DNA of 64,000 bases from Plasmodium brasilianum (lineage: Eukaryota; Apicomplexa; Aconoidasida; Haemosporida; Plasmodiidae): NCBI RefSeq assembly GCF_023973825.1, contig NC_090127.1, positions 1 through 64,000 of the forward strand. Reading direction: 5' to 3'. The notes under the pieces were generated by a model that was not told the origin of the DNA, ran no database searches, and saw only the letters and a program-made list of their open reading frames with translations. Both the position numbers and the translations under genes were made by a program. Every line of letters starts with the position of its first letter. Position 1 is the stretch's first letter. Below are positions 13,501 to 25,997 of this stretch, in pieces.

Positions 13501-13935
13501 GTAAATATTATACATCCTTTGTTCTCTATAAAGATAAAAATATATGTTCCCAAAACAATTTGATCAAGATGGAGCACAATCAAACTGTGTACTGTTGTAA
13601 ATTATCCTGATTTAGCATAATTAATTATTATTAAATATTAGTTTTCATTGCTAATATACTAACTCATATATTAACGGGATACTATTTAAATTATGTAGGA
13701 TTTCATACCAACGGATTAATACAAGAAAGTAAGAAAAAAAAAAAGGTTATAATTTAATTATTCGTTATACATATATCACTGGAACAAAATATATACACTT
13801 TGAATCATTACATACAAAAAAGAGCATATTTATTTTTAATTTAATTGTAATAATACATTTTTTTAATTATCAAAACATATAGTCATTTTAAACTAGTACA
13901 AAATAAAAAATCGAAACAATTTTTTATTTAAAATA
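10591..13935. other. Intergenic AT-rich DNA
   Basis: No coding sequence was recognised over about 3.3 kb. A (TA)n tract lies near 11549-11569. The part from about 13590 onwards resembles 15480-15850, the region downstream of the fam-l/m pseudogene at 16.2 kb, including a GGATTTCATACCAACGGATTAATA-like block near 13698-13722 matched near 15613-15640. Confidence 0.45.
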
Positions 13936-14010
13936 TAAATAATAGCATTTCAACAAAGCTATATGAACTCTGCTACTTCATATTAATTATAACATACAAA
14001 TAAATATTGT
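13936..14010 (-). repeat. Orphan copy of the fam-l/m 3'-flank element
   Basis: The core ACAAAGCTATATGAACTC followed by TGCTACTTCATATTAATTATA resembles sequences found about 320-340 bp beyond the stop codons of the minus-strand fam-l/m genes at 16.2, 26.0 and 51.2 kb. Here no fam-l/m coding sequence is found at the expected place (a stop near 14.3 kb). The copy therefore appears to be left over from a deleted or fully decayed gene, or to be a dispersed repeat. Confidence 0.5.
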
Positions 14011-15849
14011 TCATTAGAATATATTTAAATACAGAAATATATATATTTTTCTATAATACTTAAGTTGATTAATACTATAAAATAAAAATTGAAAAAATAA
14101 TGAAACATTAAAATTTACAAAAAAACTAAGAATATATTTTTTTACTGCTGTGCATCAAATATACTATATAAATTTTAGGTGCATTTACAAAATTTAAGAA
14201 ATAATATAAATGTTTATTAAATATATCCCTCAAGACAATACATATATAAGTACATATTAAAGGGTACACTAAAAAAAGAAACATATTCCTTATTAATCGT
14301 TTTGCAAGTCAATGTTTTAATTTTACTATAAAGTAATTGGAATTTTTACTAAATCGTTGAAAAAGAAATCAAATAAGTATAAGTGAATTTTCAAACATTT
14401 ACACGTATAATACTCACAGAAAGATTCTTGTAAATCTTTAAAAAACACGTCTCTATTTTAATGTCCTTAAAATTTTATGTATTTATGATTATAATATACG
14501 TATACGTAAGAACCAAACTTTTATATAACATGAAAATTATATATTACTCTTATCTAAGAATATGTGATTAATATTATTCTTTTTCCCCTTAATGATTATA
14601 TATCATTTAAATTTTGGTGTGTTCTTATACAATTATTTACTCAGACATTTAATATGAAAATGTAAATTTTTAAATTATTCTTTATTTTATTATTTTTTTT
14701 ATTTATATATATAGTAAGGCTTCTCATATATATTTGTTTCAGTTATTTTCCCAAAAATTCTAATTTAACTATTTTTTTTATGAAATTTTTAAATTGTTGT
14801 CTTTTTGTTTATTATTTTAATTGAATAACAATATATATGTTAATTTTAAAATTTTGGACATTATTAATCTTTAGAATTATCTTCTTTATATGAATCATTT
14901 CGATAAATTTGTAGAACAGATGTTGTATGCTAAATGCGAAGAATTTTATTAGAAGAACATTGTACTCGATATTATTGTGTTATAATAATATTCATAAAAA
15001 TTATTTCTTAACATAAATCATCTTCATGAAGAAATTCAAATATTTTCAGATTATTTATTCCTACCAGATGGAAAAGTCTTATGGCAAGAAATTGCTTCTT
15101 CTATAATATATACAAAGACATTATGTCATGTTTATTTATTAAGTATCCATATTTAACTGACCTCAATAATTATTTTATTTATTTTTTTATATCTTATATT
15201 ATTCTATTTCGTTAATAATTTTTTATCTTATTTATTTTGTTGATCCATATTGCCTAATTTTCTATTGTATTAATGTTTCCCCCACTAAATGTATAATATT
15301 AATGAAGATTCAAGTTAAATGTGTTCCCTATATTTTTTTTTTTTATCATATTTTTTTTTACATCATGATTAACTACTAAGTATTAACATGTTACAAAGTA
15401 CTTTTTTTATGATAATTATTGTGCATTCACTATATAATATAAAAAGTGAATTACAAGTACTATCACAGTTTTATCTTATAAAGAAACACATTTATACTAA
15501 ATATAAATATTGACTATCGTGAATTAACGTATTTAATTATTAATTAAAATTCATAGTAGATTGAAAGGTGTTTATACAAAAATTAATAGGATAGTGCCTT
15601 ACAAATTATGCAAGGTTTCACAATAATGGGTTAATATATGCGAGAAAAAATAACAAAAAAATGTTATCATATTATAATTATTAATAATATACACATTCGT
15701 GCAACATATTATATACTTTTTTTCCAATAAATACAAAATAATAAATACTTGTTATCAATTTAAAATTAATAGAACATATTTTTAATTTAGTTATTAAATT
15801 ATCATTTTAGATTATAACGTATTATATAAAATGTAGAGCATTTTCATGC
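14011..15849. other. AT-rich DNA with a weak coding-like patch
   Basis: No definite gene. A slightly less AT-rich patch at 14880-15130 reads in pieces as FDKFVEQMLYAKCEEF and FSDYLFLPDGKVLWQEIASS on the + strand with stops between. It could be a relict of an exported-protein gene, but I cannot assign a family. A fam-l/m gene would be expected on the - strand from about 14.3 kb if the orphan 3' element marks one; I could not read it. Confidence 0.3.
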
Positions 15850-15930
15850 TAACAAAAATTACCGCGATTTTATTAAATTATATGAATTCTTCTATTGTAT
15901 ATTAATTATAAAGCACAAACACATATTTGT
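15850..15930 (-). repeat. fam-l/m 3'-flank element (copy at 16.2-kb locus)
   Basis: The element reads AATTATATGAATTCTTCTA then TTGTATATTAATTATAA and aligns with the copies at 13936, 25670 and 50838. It lies about 340 bp beyond the stop codon of the fam-l/m pseudogene at 16228. It may belong to the 3' UTR or the polyadenylation and termination region. Confidence 0.5.
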
Positions 15931-16227
15931 CATATGATTCTAACTACATAAAACATATATATATATATATTATACCACGTTCATTTAATTAGACTTAAAA
16001 AATATTTAAATTACATATTATAAGCAATAAATTTTTCAAATTCTCAAATGACTAAACATAATATTTTTCATTCGTGCATCAAAAAAGACCATATATTTGC
16101 ATACGTATTTATAAAATTATGGAGATGATAGTTATGTTTATTAATAATATATTACTAAATATATTATATACGTTAATTTCTATTAATAATTTCATTAGAG
16201 AAAAATATATATTCTATATTTTTTATT

Positions 16228-17123
16228 TTACTCAATCATAAACTTTATTTTTTTATATTTTTCATTATTTATTAAAATCTTAGGAATTGTTACTATAATT
16301 ATGATACCTAATATAACGATAATTATAGAAAATAAGACTAGAAAAATACTTATATATTGAGCATTCGTTAAACCTGCAATTTTCTTTATAAGTGTACATA
16401 ATTCCTGAATTGGTTTTATCTTTAGAAGATCATCCACCAATTTTAATCCTTTTAATATGGTTAATCCTATTCCCAGTAATAATATAAGAAATAAAATAAC
16501 AAATCCAAATCCGTAACTTTTAAATTTTATTTTTTTTAAAGCTATATCGCATATTCTGTTGTTTCTTTAAAGGAAATTATCATAATCCTTTTTTTTTATC
16601 AATTTTTTTTCAATATGGAAATATTTTCCATCAAAAATTCCATTATCATAATCCGTAACTTCTGTATAGTATTGTGCTTTATTTAATGAAGATCTATTAG
16701 ATTGCATATTTATTCCTTTTATTATTACTTCATTATTAGATGTACATTTTTTCTGAAACCCTGCATTATTATTTATGTGTTCTTTTATCTCAACAAAACT
16801 TGAATCCTTATCATATTTATATTTAGCTAGTAATCGATTACTTCTTTAATAAAATTTTATGCCATTATTGTGCTCCTCATACAATGATTTGTTAAGAATA
16901 CTCTATAAAAAATAAATAAATAAGTGCTTTTATTTAATAGTATGATAAATATATTGGTAGGAAATCGTTTCAGCAATAATAAAGCACACACAAATAAGAA
17001 TAACACAAATATTATAAAATAATATTATCATATCACATCATTGAAAATATAAAATGTACACGTTAAAAGTATAACAGCAGATATTTTAATAGATAAGAAT
17101 GCTTTAATTTTTTGTTTCATCAT
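16228..17123 (-). pseudogene. fam-l/fam-m exported protein pseudogene
   Basis: Two-exon fam-l/m gene with few lesions. Exon 1 (17123-17037) encodes MMKQKIKAFLSIKIS, then AVILLTCTFYIFND, a recessed signal, followed by a phase-0 GTGATA donor. Exon 2 (16902-16228) starts after a TTATAG acceptor with SILNKSLYEEHNNG. It meets a stop just before the export-like motif RSNRLLAKYKYDKDS and another where relatives have the Glu of DYDNFLEKN. Recognisable blocks are QSNRSSLNKAQYYTEVTDYD, FDGKYFHIEKKLIKKKDYDN and DIALKKIKFKSYGFGF, then two membrane spans, the second in the 70-codon open end at 16440-16228. In the family these proteins are about 250 residues, exported into the red cell, of unknown function. 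I cannot reliably separate fam-l from fam-m by eye. The two in-frame stops make it a pseudogene unless they are read through. Confidence 0.88.
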
Positions 17124-20100
17124 ATAAATATTTAATATTCTGATATATTCCTTAAAAAAAAAGTTAATAATAATAAAACAAACTTCTAATTATGGAGGAT
17201 GCTACAATTAATTTAAAATTTTTTTTTATTATCGTTTCGTAAATATTCAATAAATTATATATAATTTTAATACATTTTATTGTATGTACAAGAATATATA
17301 ACTTTATAAAAATATTATACAATATCTGTCTTAATTTTATTTAAATATAGAAAAATAAACTTTCATTAAAATAAAATAATATGAATTCATTTATAATTAT
17401 TCGAAATATATATAGTTGTTTATTTTGTATGTAAAAATCCTATATCAATATTTACATTATGAGCTATAATATATAAGAAATTTAAATATTAACTTTTTAT
17501 CAGTACATAATATTTTTTATTAATTATTTACAACAAAATAAATGCACATTAACTTTCTAATAATATTTCATTTAATGATTATAACATGTAAAAACCATCT
17601 TTATTACAAGAATTTTAGAAAACCCGATATTTTTGTATTTTTCGTATTAACTTCTTATATTATATGTATTAAGGAATAAATAGTAATTTATGCTAAAGTT
17701 TAAATAGAATATCACACACAATGATATTTTATTTTTTCTAATAAATATATTTCAAGTATATTTTAAAAATATGATTTATTTATAATAATAATATAAGATA
17801 TATTTTTTTTATTTTATAATAACACGTAGATTACAAAAATATATAATAATAGTTAACAGAAGTACTTTAATTTATTTTTTTTTATGACATAAAAGGGAAG
17901 CAACAAAACAGTTATATATATGTTATATAATCATTCTTACAGTAAGAAAAATATAATATAAAATAATGATTGAATAATTCTATAACTTTTTCTATTTATT
18001 ATCATGTATAATACAAAAAGTTTAGTCGTCCATACTTTTCTATCCCTCCAGTATAGGTCTAATTTAACTGTAAAATATATTACCCAATTATTATATTATA
18101 CAATTTTTTTTACATTTTTATATATACATATACTTTTATTCATATTTTTATTGATTAATATAACATCAAAGATTTCATATAATAAAATTTCAAAAGAAAT
18201 AAGTGAAAAATATCCTTTCGGATTAATTAAATAGTTTTAGGATGATAATAACTTTAATGCTGTAAAAATGAAGAGAATGAATAAAATCCATTCTATTCAA
18301 TAAAATCTCAAAAAAAATTTTAATTTTATTCTTCCTTTAACTATTATCAATTTTTATATTAGTTAAAAGATAAAATAGATTTCAGTAAAAATAATAATAT
18401 CGTATGCACTTGTTAAAAATTATAAATATAAAAAATCTAAATTTTGTACTTATAATTAAAAATATTCTGAATATTACTCAATTTTATGCTGTATTCCTCT
18501 AAATATAAGTATACTAAAAAGTATCATAAGTAAAAAAAGAGAATTTATTTCTTTTATATAAATTAAAAAAATTTGAAATACTACAAAATATAGTTAAATA
18601 ATATATTAAACGTTATTTCCAAATGTTTTCTTTATATCCACAATGACTTCACATTTTTCCTTGTATGTATACATCCTTTAATTATGAATTAAAATTAATT
18701 TATAGACAATAATTTCTTATATTATGTATTATTATATAATTCAATATTATATTTCACATTCTTTTAGTTAATTATATACTTTTAATAAGTACCAAAAAAA
18801 AGTTAATAATAAACTTATATTGACATTAATTTTAGTAATGAATAGTATAATTTCAAAAATTTAATTTAATTAAATTATATTTTTAAAGCATATTTTTTAA
18901 AAATTCTTCTAAGGTACCTTTCTTTTTTTATTTGCTTAAATTTTATAAAGACTAATATAATATCACTTAATATATTGTATTGATATTATAGATTCAGAAA
19001 ACAATTGGGTTATATATAAAATATGTAACATACAAAAGTTTAAATATATTTAAATTCAAAACGTTTATATTTATATTAACTAATTATATACTATAACGAA
19101 TATTTTGTATTCCATTAATGATAATTTATAATATAAAAATAATGATTACTAATATTTTCTATTATTCATAGCGCTTATTTTTCTTCATGCTACAAAGTTA
19201 CTATGATATCAATCATAGGAATAAAAATAAAATATATTTTTTCAAAATTTAATTTAATGAATATTCTTGCTAACTTTATTTTGTCTTACGATACATATAT
19301 ATCATACGTTATATAAATACTTATATTCACATTTCATTTTTAATATTATTAGATATTCTAACATTTATAATTTTTTTTTTTTTTTATATTATTTAAAAAT
19401 GAATGTTATATTTACATATTTTATGTATTCACATTTTAATTGTCATAATTATTTTTTATATATTTTATTTAATAACTCAGAAAATACATTAAATAATATC
19501 TATAATTTCGAGGGTCCTTTAATTAGGAAACATTATTTAATTCACGACATAATATGGAGTCAAGATGTTTACTATTTTCAAGAATAATTTTTTTCAATAA
19601 CACTTACCTTTTTTTTTTCTTTTTATTTAACATAAATAATATTTTTACTAACCTACTTAATTCTTCAAAAAAAAACTTATATTTTTTTACAATTAATATA
19701 AAGAAGAAAAAAAATACTTTAAAAATCAGTTTTTTGTAAAATTCATATTTCTCAAATTGAAGTTACGAATATTTAAATAATATATACATTTCTGTTCAAT
19801 TCTATGATGGCAACAAAAACGTTTTTACTGTTACATTCTTTGTTATTATTGGTGTAATACTGCTTAACAAAAAATAATAAGGATATAAATATATATATAA
19901 CCCATATATAAATACTAATTTAATTATTAATACATATCCCAATTCTTTCTTTAAAATATAATGACTGAAATATTCGTTTTAATCATCATTAAATATAATT
20001 ATAAATAATATTTTTTTAAGGAATTCAAATTTTTTGAGTACATTTTTCATTATGTCTAATTTAAAAAAAAAAATAAGAATTAATTTACAATTATGTTTAT

Positions 20101-22565
20101 TTAAGATTATTGAAGTACTCAATTTAAAAACTATTTCGTTAATAATAATAATAAATGGTTCATTGTATGAAGCATTTTCATTAATATATATACGACCATT
20201 TAATATTTTATTTTTTCTTTATATAAATTAGTAAATCTTCAAAAATATTCTACATTAAATGCTTTTATATATATATATATATTTATTTATTTAACTTATC
20301 ACGTGGAAATTAATATAATCAGTATATTGTTTTATTTTTATTCATTTTATATTTATTTGGTGAAATGATAAAAATTAATTATATTCAAAAAACATTTTTA
20401 CCATAATTTGAATATAAATGGATATATTTTTTGGTAATACCATTGTTCTGCTTCATATAATATCTGTATATATATTATAAAATTAATAATGTATATATCA
20501 TTTTTTCGTAATATATAAATATTTTGCTATTAAATTTGAACGCTTATTTATCTTAATTTATAATATTGTTCTTTTGAATGAGCTTTTATTTATATGTGCC
20601 ATAATTTATATACATACTCCATGTATATTTGTGTTTTCTGGAACACTGAATATTAAAAAAAAATATAATATACTAAAAGAACAAAGAATACTTCTAAAGG
20701 AATATTTTATGATTATAATATAAATTTAATAATCTTAAAATACAATATAATTTAACGTGCTCCTAATATTTCATATAATATAAAATATATTAGTTATATA
20801 GTTTATTATGTATAATATACATGCATATAAACATTAAGGGTAAATAATTCTCTACTAATAAATATGATATATTAATGAAATAAGGGAAAAATTAAAGAAT
20901 ATATAAATAAATATATTTATATAATATATATAAATTTTACCTCTTAATATTATTATCAATAACTATGCCGAATATTCATTATATTTTAAGAATTAAATGA
21001 AATTTATTAAACACTTATAGATTTGTGGGCTTATTTCGTAAACTAATGAACCTCTTTAAATACTTCATTATATGCATAATTATAAATAATCAATAAGCAT
21101 TAGAATGATAATTTTATTTTATTTTTTTTATTTTACTATGAAAAAATATTATTCCTTCGTATATAACTAATATTTAACATACATTTATACGTAAAAGTTA
21201 TTCTAAATCTCTATAATTACTCTTGAAAAGTTTTTAACATTTTTCAACAATAAATATATTAAAATTATTTATTTGCTAAAGTAAGATAATTTGCATTATT
21301 AACACATTCTTGTGATGCATCTTTATTGAAATTTTCTTTTAAAAGTGTTTTATTTAAAGAATATATATATATATATATATATCCCACAAATATCGTGTTC
21401 TTATTATATATGTTTGATAAAAACAACATAATTTTTATTTCTTTTTTAACATTTATTTTTTATTATGATTGCCGCACATATAGATATTCCTAAGAGGAAA
21501 TTAATTCGAAATATTTCTTAATTCAAATAGTTGTCCACTAACTTATTAAACAATTGATTATTAAAACAGTAAACATTTATCATTATTATGCATTACTATT
21601 ACAATATTAAATGAATATCTCTATTTAATTTTCAGGTACTATTAGTAAAAAATATATATAATACAGTGATTTTTTTGATCTATGGGATAAATTACACTTA
21701 TTAGTAACATTATAATGACAAGAATATTCGTAAAATTTATTAAATTAAATATAATATTTTTGTAAAATGAAAAAATATATTTATACAAAAATAAAAATAT
21801 ACTAAGTTTTTATTCTCTTACATTTTAAATATTCAAAAATTATCATTGTAACACATATTATATTTACATATACTTACATACTTAAAAATGAACAACTATA
21901 TATATCTGTTTATAATCGTCAAATATTAGGACTTAATACACTTGTAGTTTCTTATTTCCTTTCTATAATATTCATATGTCTATGAAAAATATAATATATA
22001 TATTTATAAATAATATAGATAAAAAAACAGATAAATAATCTTTATTTTTTTAAACTATTGGTGAAATATTATTTTTAAAATATATTGCAAAAATTTATAT
22101 ACACTAAAATGTTAATGTATTATTAAATATGTAATATTTAGACTATCATCTTTTCATGTAATAACTGTCATATTAACATAAATATCTAACAGAAATATTT
22201 ATTTATAATTTCATTGTAAATCTTTATAATAATATAATAATGTATGATAAAACAACATGAACTTTCTTAAATGAATACAGTTCATTCCTACTGATATACT
22301 ATATATGCAACTGAAACATTATATAATATATTAATAAATTGATAATTTTTTTCTATAATTATAAATTATTATAATTTTTCATAATGAAAGAACAATGTTG
22401 TTTACAAACATTATTAATAAATATTATTGTATATAAATGGTAGAGAATATAAAATACAATATAATATGTCTGTAAAATTAAGTTCAATTCATACTATAAT
22501 AATTTATCCTTAAGGATTTCACTTATTCTTTTAATAAAATAACATACATATCTATTTTAAAATAT
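17124..22565. other. Intergenic AT-rich DNA
   Basis: About 5.4 kb in which I recognise no gene. Short open frames at 18004-18234 and 19267-19587 (+) are rich in Phe, Tyr, Ile and Leu from T-rich DNA, with no start context, splice partner or family resemblance, and I read them as chance. A (TA)n tract occurs near 21360-21382. Confidence 0.45.
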
Positions 22566-23547
22566 TTAGTTTTGTACGGAATGATAAAATATGTAATTTT
22601 TTCTATTTTGAATTTGTGAAGATACATTTTCAGAAGAATTTTCTAATGATTCATTTATTACTTCTACATTAATATTTTTGTAATTTTTCTTTATCTTTCT
22701 AATATGTCTATCCAAACAATATCCAAGCGTAGAAAACTGTTATTTAAAAGGAAAAAAATCGATTAATAATTATATATATGTTAAATTTTAAACATCGTGG
22801 AAAAAGAATAAATGTTAGAATGTTAGAATATTCATATTTATAAAGGGAACAGTTTCTGTATTACTTTATATATAAATATACAAATAAGTATTATTCCAAA
22901 TGATGCGCAACACACAGATAGAGGAATAAAATATTCTGAATAATCAATTTCAGAATTTTTACAGCTCTTCGGTATCCAATCATAAGGTAAAGGATAAGTC
23001 CTTAGATTATTTTTTTTCCTTAGGCACCAGTCTTTTTTTTTTTTTTGTCCTTCTATTTATGTTTCAACATTACTTAATATGATCCATAATGATTCTATGT
23101 ATTTATCCCATAATGTATTATTATTTTGACAGGATCCCCCAGAAGTACAAATTAGTTTTTTATTGTTTAACCAATCATTCAAATAATCACACAACGAAGT
23201 ATTCCCCTTCTCCAATTCATGCCAAATACGAGAATTTTCATAGTATTCAGTTAGCGATAACGAAATACTTCTCAGAAGTGGATCACTAGAATCTAAAACA
23301 CCTGTTAATTTAGCATCGTCTACTCTGCTAAATTTACTGGGATTTTTATAAAAGAATTGATAACAGTGCTCTTTTGTAAATGTTCCTGAATTTTGAATTG
23401 TAAATAGGAAAATTAAACATATATATATATATATATATATAAAAAGAAATATTAAAATAACCTTCAGTTATGAAAAAATTATAATATGCATGTAAAGAAT
23501 GGAATTAAAGCTTTCAGAAGAAAAAACAAAAATATTACTTCTGCCAT
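22566..23547 (-). pseudogene. pir: pir family pseudogene, nearly complete
   Basis: Three-exon pir gene with limited damage. Exon 1 is ATG GCA GAA (23547-23539) before a GTAATA donor. Exon 2 (about 23385-22865) reads KEHCYQFFYKNPSKFSRVDD, then LRSISLSLTEYYENSRIWHE, CDYLNDWLNNKKLICTSGGS and NNNTLWDKYIESLWIILSNV. A TAA follows VET. A 14-base T run on the + strand (23033-23046) then shifts the frame to KDWCLRKKNNLRTYPLPYDW and the membrane span YFIPLSVCCASFGIILICIF before a GTAATA donor. Exon 3 (22736-22566) is open: FSTLGYCLDRHIRKIKKNYK, ending NRKNYIFYHSVQN. Joining exon 1 to exon 2 as read does not keep the frame, a further defect or a misplaced acceptor. It has a more vir-like exon 3 than the 41-kb copy, so it belongs to a different pir subfamily. 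Confidence 0.88.
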
Positions 23548-25669
23548 TTTAAAAGAAACTTTTTGAATTATAAAATTTCTGTATTTACTTATATTACAAT
23601 GTATTACAGTATGTAAATATATTTACAAAAAAAAAAAAAAAAATACTTCAGAATTTATGCTTATATATAAGTATAATCCAATATTAACAAGGTGACATAA
23701 AAATACATTTGATGTATTATTCTTGAAATTATTATTGACTAAAAAATAAAAACAATTATATATCAATAAATTTTATTAATTTTACTAAGAATTTTTACAA
23801 AATAGTCATAATTAAATTATGCTTACTCAGTATTGTTTATATATATTTTCTGTAGTACAATTTTTACCTTCTAGTAGAAATTAATTTTAAGATTGTTATT
23901 CAAAAAGTACAAAAATGGCATTATAAGTGTTCCTATATTTTATTTTAATAATATTAAAGAAACGTAAAATTAGTAAAATAAATACTTAATAATCACAAGA
24001 AATGCATTGTCAGTTTTTCTAACATGATATTATGTAGTAGTATAAGGTTTATTCTACTAATTAATTTAGATATGTACATTTATCATGTAGAAAGATTATA
24101 TAATGCCAAAGTAATTTTTTTGCAATTATTATAAAAAAAATATTTAAAATAAAGATAAAATGGTTCATAACATTTAATATAATCCTTAATAATTAGATTA
24201 TTCCTTCATTATATAAAAACTAAGAGAATTTAATCTCCTCCTTTTGCTCCACTATATTAATATCTCACTTTTTGAACTCTTTTATGCATTAAACGTTTAA
24301 TATAAAATTATAAATTTACTGATATTTGATAATCATACTTTTATATATTATTTAATTTCAGGAAAATAAATATAGATATATAAATATGAGTTATATATAT
24401 TTCTATATATTACAAAATAAAAAAAAAGCAAGTATTCTTTCATTGAATAAAATATACATTATAAAGTGTATATAAATTTTCTAACTAAAACATATTTTGA
24501 TATTATATTAATGTTTTCATTTAAATATATAAGAAATCAAATATAATTAATTAGATTTGAATAATTAAAAATACTCACAATCTATTTCATTGAAAAATAT
24601 AAGCAACATATTTACTAAATAATTCACCAAAAATATCCACTGACTATTTAAATAGACCTAATCTAAACTTACAGAGGTAACAGAAATATTGTTATATTTT
24701 TATTTGTTATCATTAAAAAAGTAATTTATGTTTTTTCTTTTTACTTTTATTTTGTTTTTAAAATGACACTTAAACGAAATAATTAATTTTTATACATATA
24801 AACCATATATAATATTGTAACATTATAAAATAATAAGAACCCTACAACTAATATATATACTCACATAAAAAGCATAGAATATATGTAAATATATTTGTAT
24901 ACATTATTATATGATTCTGGAAATTGGATTATTTATTTTTAATGAATAATTTCATTTTCATCATTATATAACATATATTTAGAAATCTATTATTGCTTAA
25001 AAAGCAAAAACACTAGTTAAATAATTTAGAGATATTGAACCTTATTATACGATTAAAATTAATTCTTTAGTTTAATCTTTTAATAACACAATAATATTTA
25101 AATATATATATGATATTTACCTATAAATTTTCAAAGTAATATATATTTAATTTTTTCAAAAATTAATTAATTCCTTAATAAAGTAAATCAATAAAATAAT
25201 AAACGTTTAGAAACCCCAAATTATTAAACTATAATAAATACCTCATATTTAGTAAAATATTATTTTATTATATATTTGTAATATCATACGAATACCTTGA
25301 AAAATAAAGGGTATTTTAAAAGATTTCTTAAAATAAATATATTTCATTATATATTTATAATTGATAATATCGTATAGAGTAAACATTAAGTTTTCTTTCA
25401 TTTTTAAAAAAAACATAAAAATATACGGAAACGAGGCCATTAATTCACTTTGCTTCTTCACACGCAAAACAAGACACACTTATTTTTAATTTAAAACTAA
25501 ACATTCATTTACTTAATAATTTGAACATATAATAATTTTAAGATGGAACAAGAGAAAAAACAAGTAGTACCAATTCTTATAGTTCAAATATATATTAAGA
25601 CATTATTTGGATAAAATTACGTAAGTAACCCTATTATTTATTAAGTATGAAGCACTTATACTTACATAT
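23548..25669. other. Intergenic AT-rich DNA
   Basis: No gene recognised. A less AT-rich spot at 24230-24260 (rc GTGGAGCAAAAGGAGGAG) lies about 700 bp upstream of the minus-strand pir relict and could be part of its promoter, though nothing supports this beyond position. The open frame at 25479-25249 (-) has no start context or family resemblance. Confidence 0.4.
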
Positions 25670-25715
25670 ATATATATAGTACAAAGCTATTGAAATCCTG
25701 TCACACATATACATA
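25670..25715 (-). repeat. fam-l/m 3'-flank element (copy at 26.0-kb locus)
   Basis: The sequence ACAAAGCTATTGAAATCCTG then TCACACATATAC aligns with ACAAAGCTATATGAACTCTG of the orphan copy at 13.96 kb. It lies about 310 bp past the stop codon of the intact fam-l/m gene, the same spacing as at the 16.2 and 51.2 kb loci. Confidence 0.45.
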
Positions 25716-25997
25716 TACCCATATATATATATATTAAGTCATAACATTTAATTAAACTGAAGAAACACAATAAAAAAAAAATTAAAAAACACTATGATAT
25801 TCATATTTTCACAAAAATAAGAACTTATATTTTTTTTTTTTGTGTTATCTATATAATAGTCCAGATATATGCAAGTTAACTTATAAACTTCAAGATATTA
25901 TAAGTATTGTTATTATACGTATCTGTAAAAATATTAAATATACTAGTTCATACTGAATATTTCAGTATATAAAGATATTTCTTAATTATTATTTATG

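Noticed and set aside
18004..18234. 76-codon plus-strand open frame with a hydrophobic core
   Set aside because: No splice partner, no family resemblance and Phe/Tyr/Leu/Ile composition expected from T-rich DNA; more likely chance.
19267..19587. 106-codon plus-strand open frame
   Set aside because: It reads through a 14-T run and AT-rich sequence, shows no motif or conserved neighbour, and starts at a TTG-like codon; judged a chance frame.
25249..25479. 76-codon minus-strand open frame
   Set aside because: No signal, splice site or family match; it lies in the 3' flank of the fam-l/m gene.
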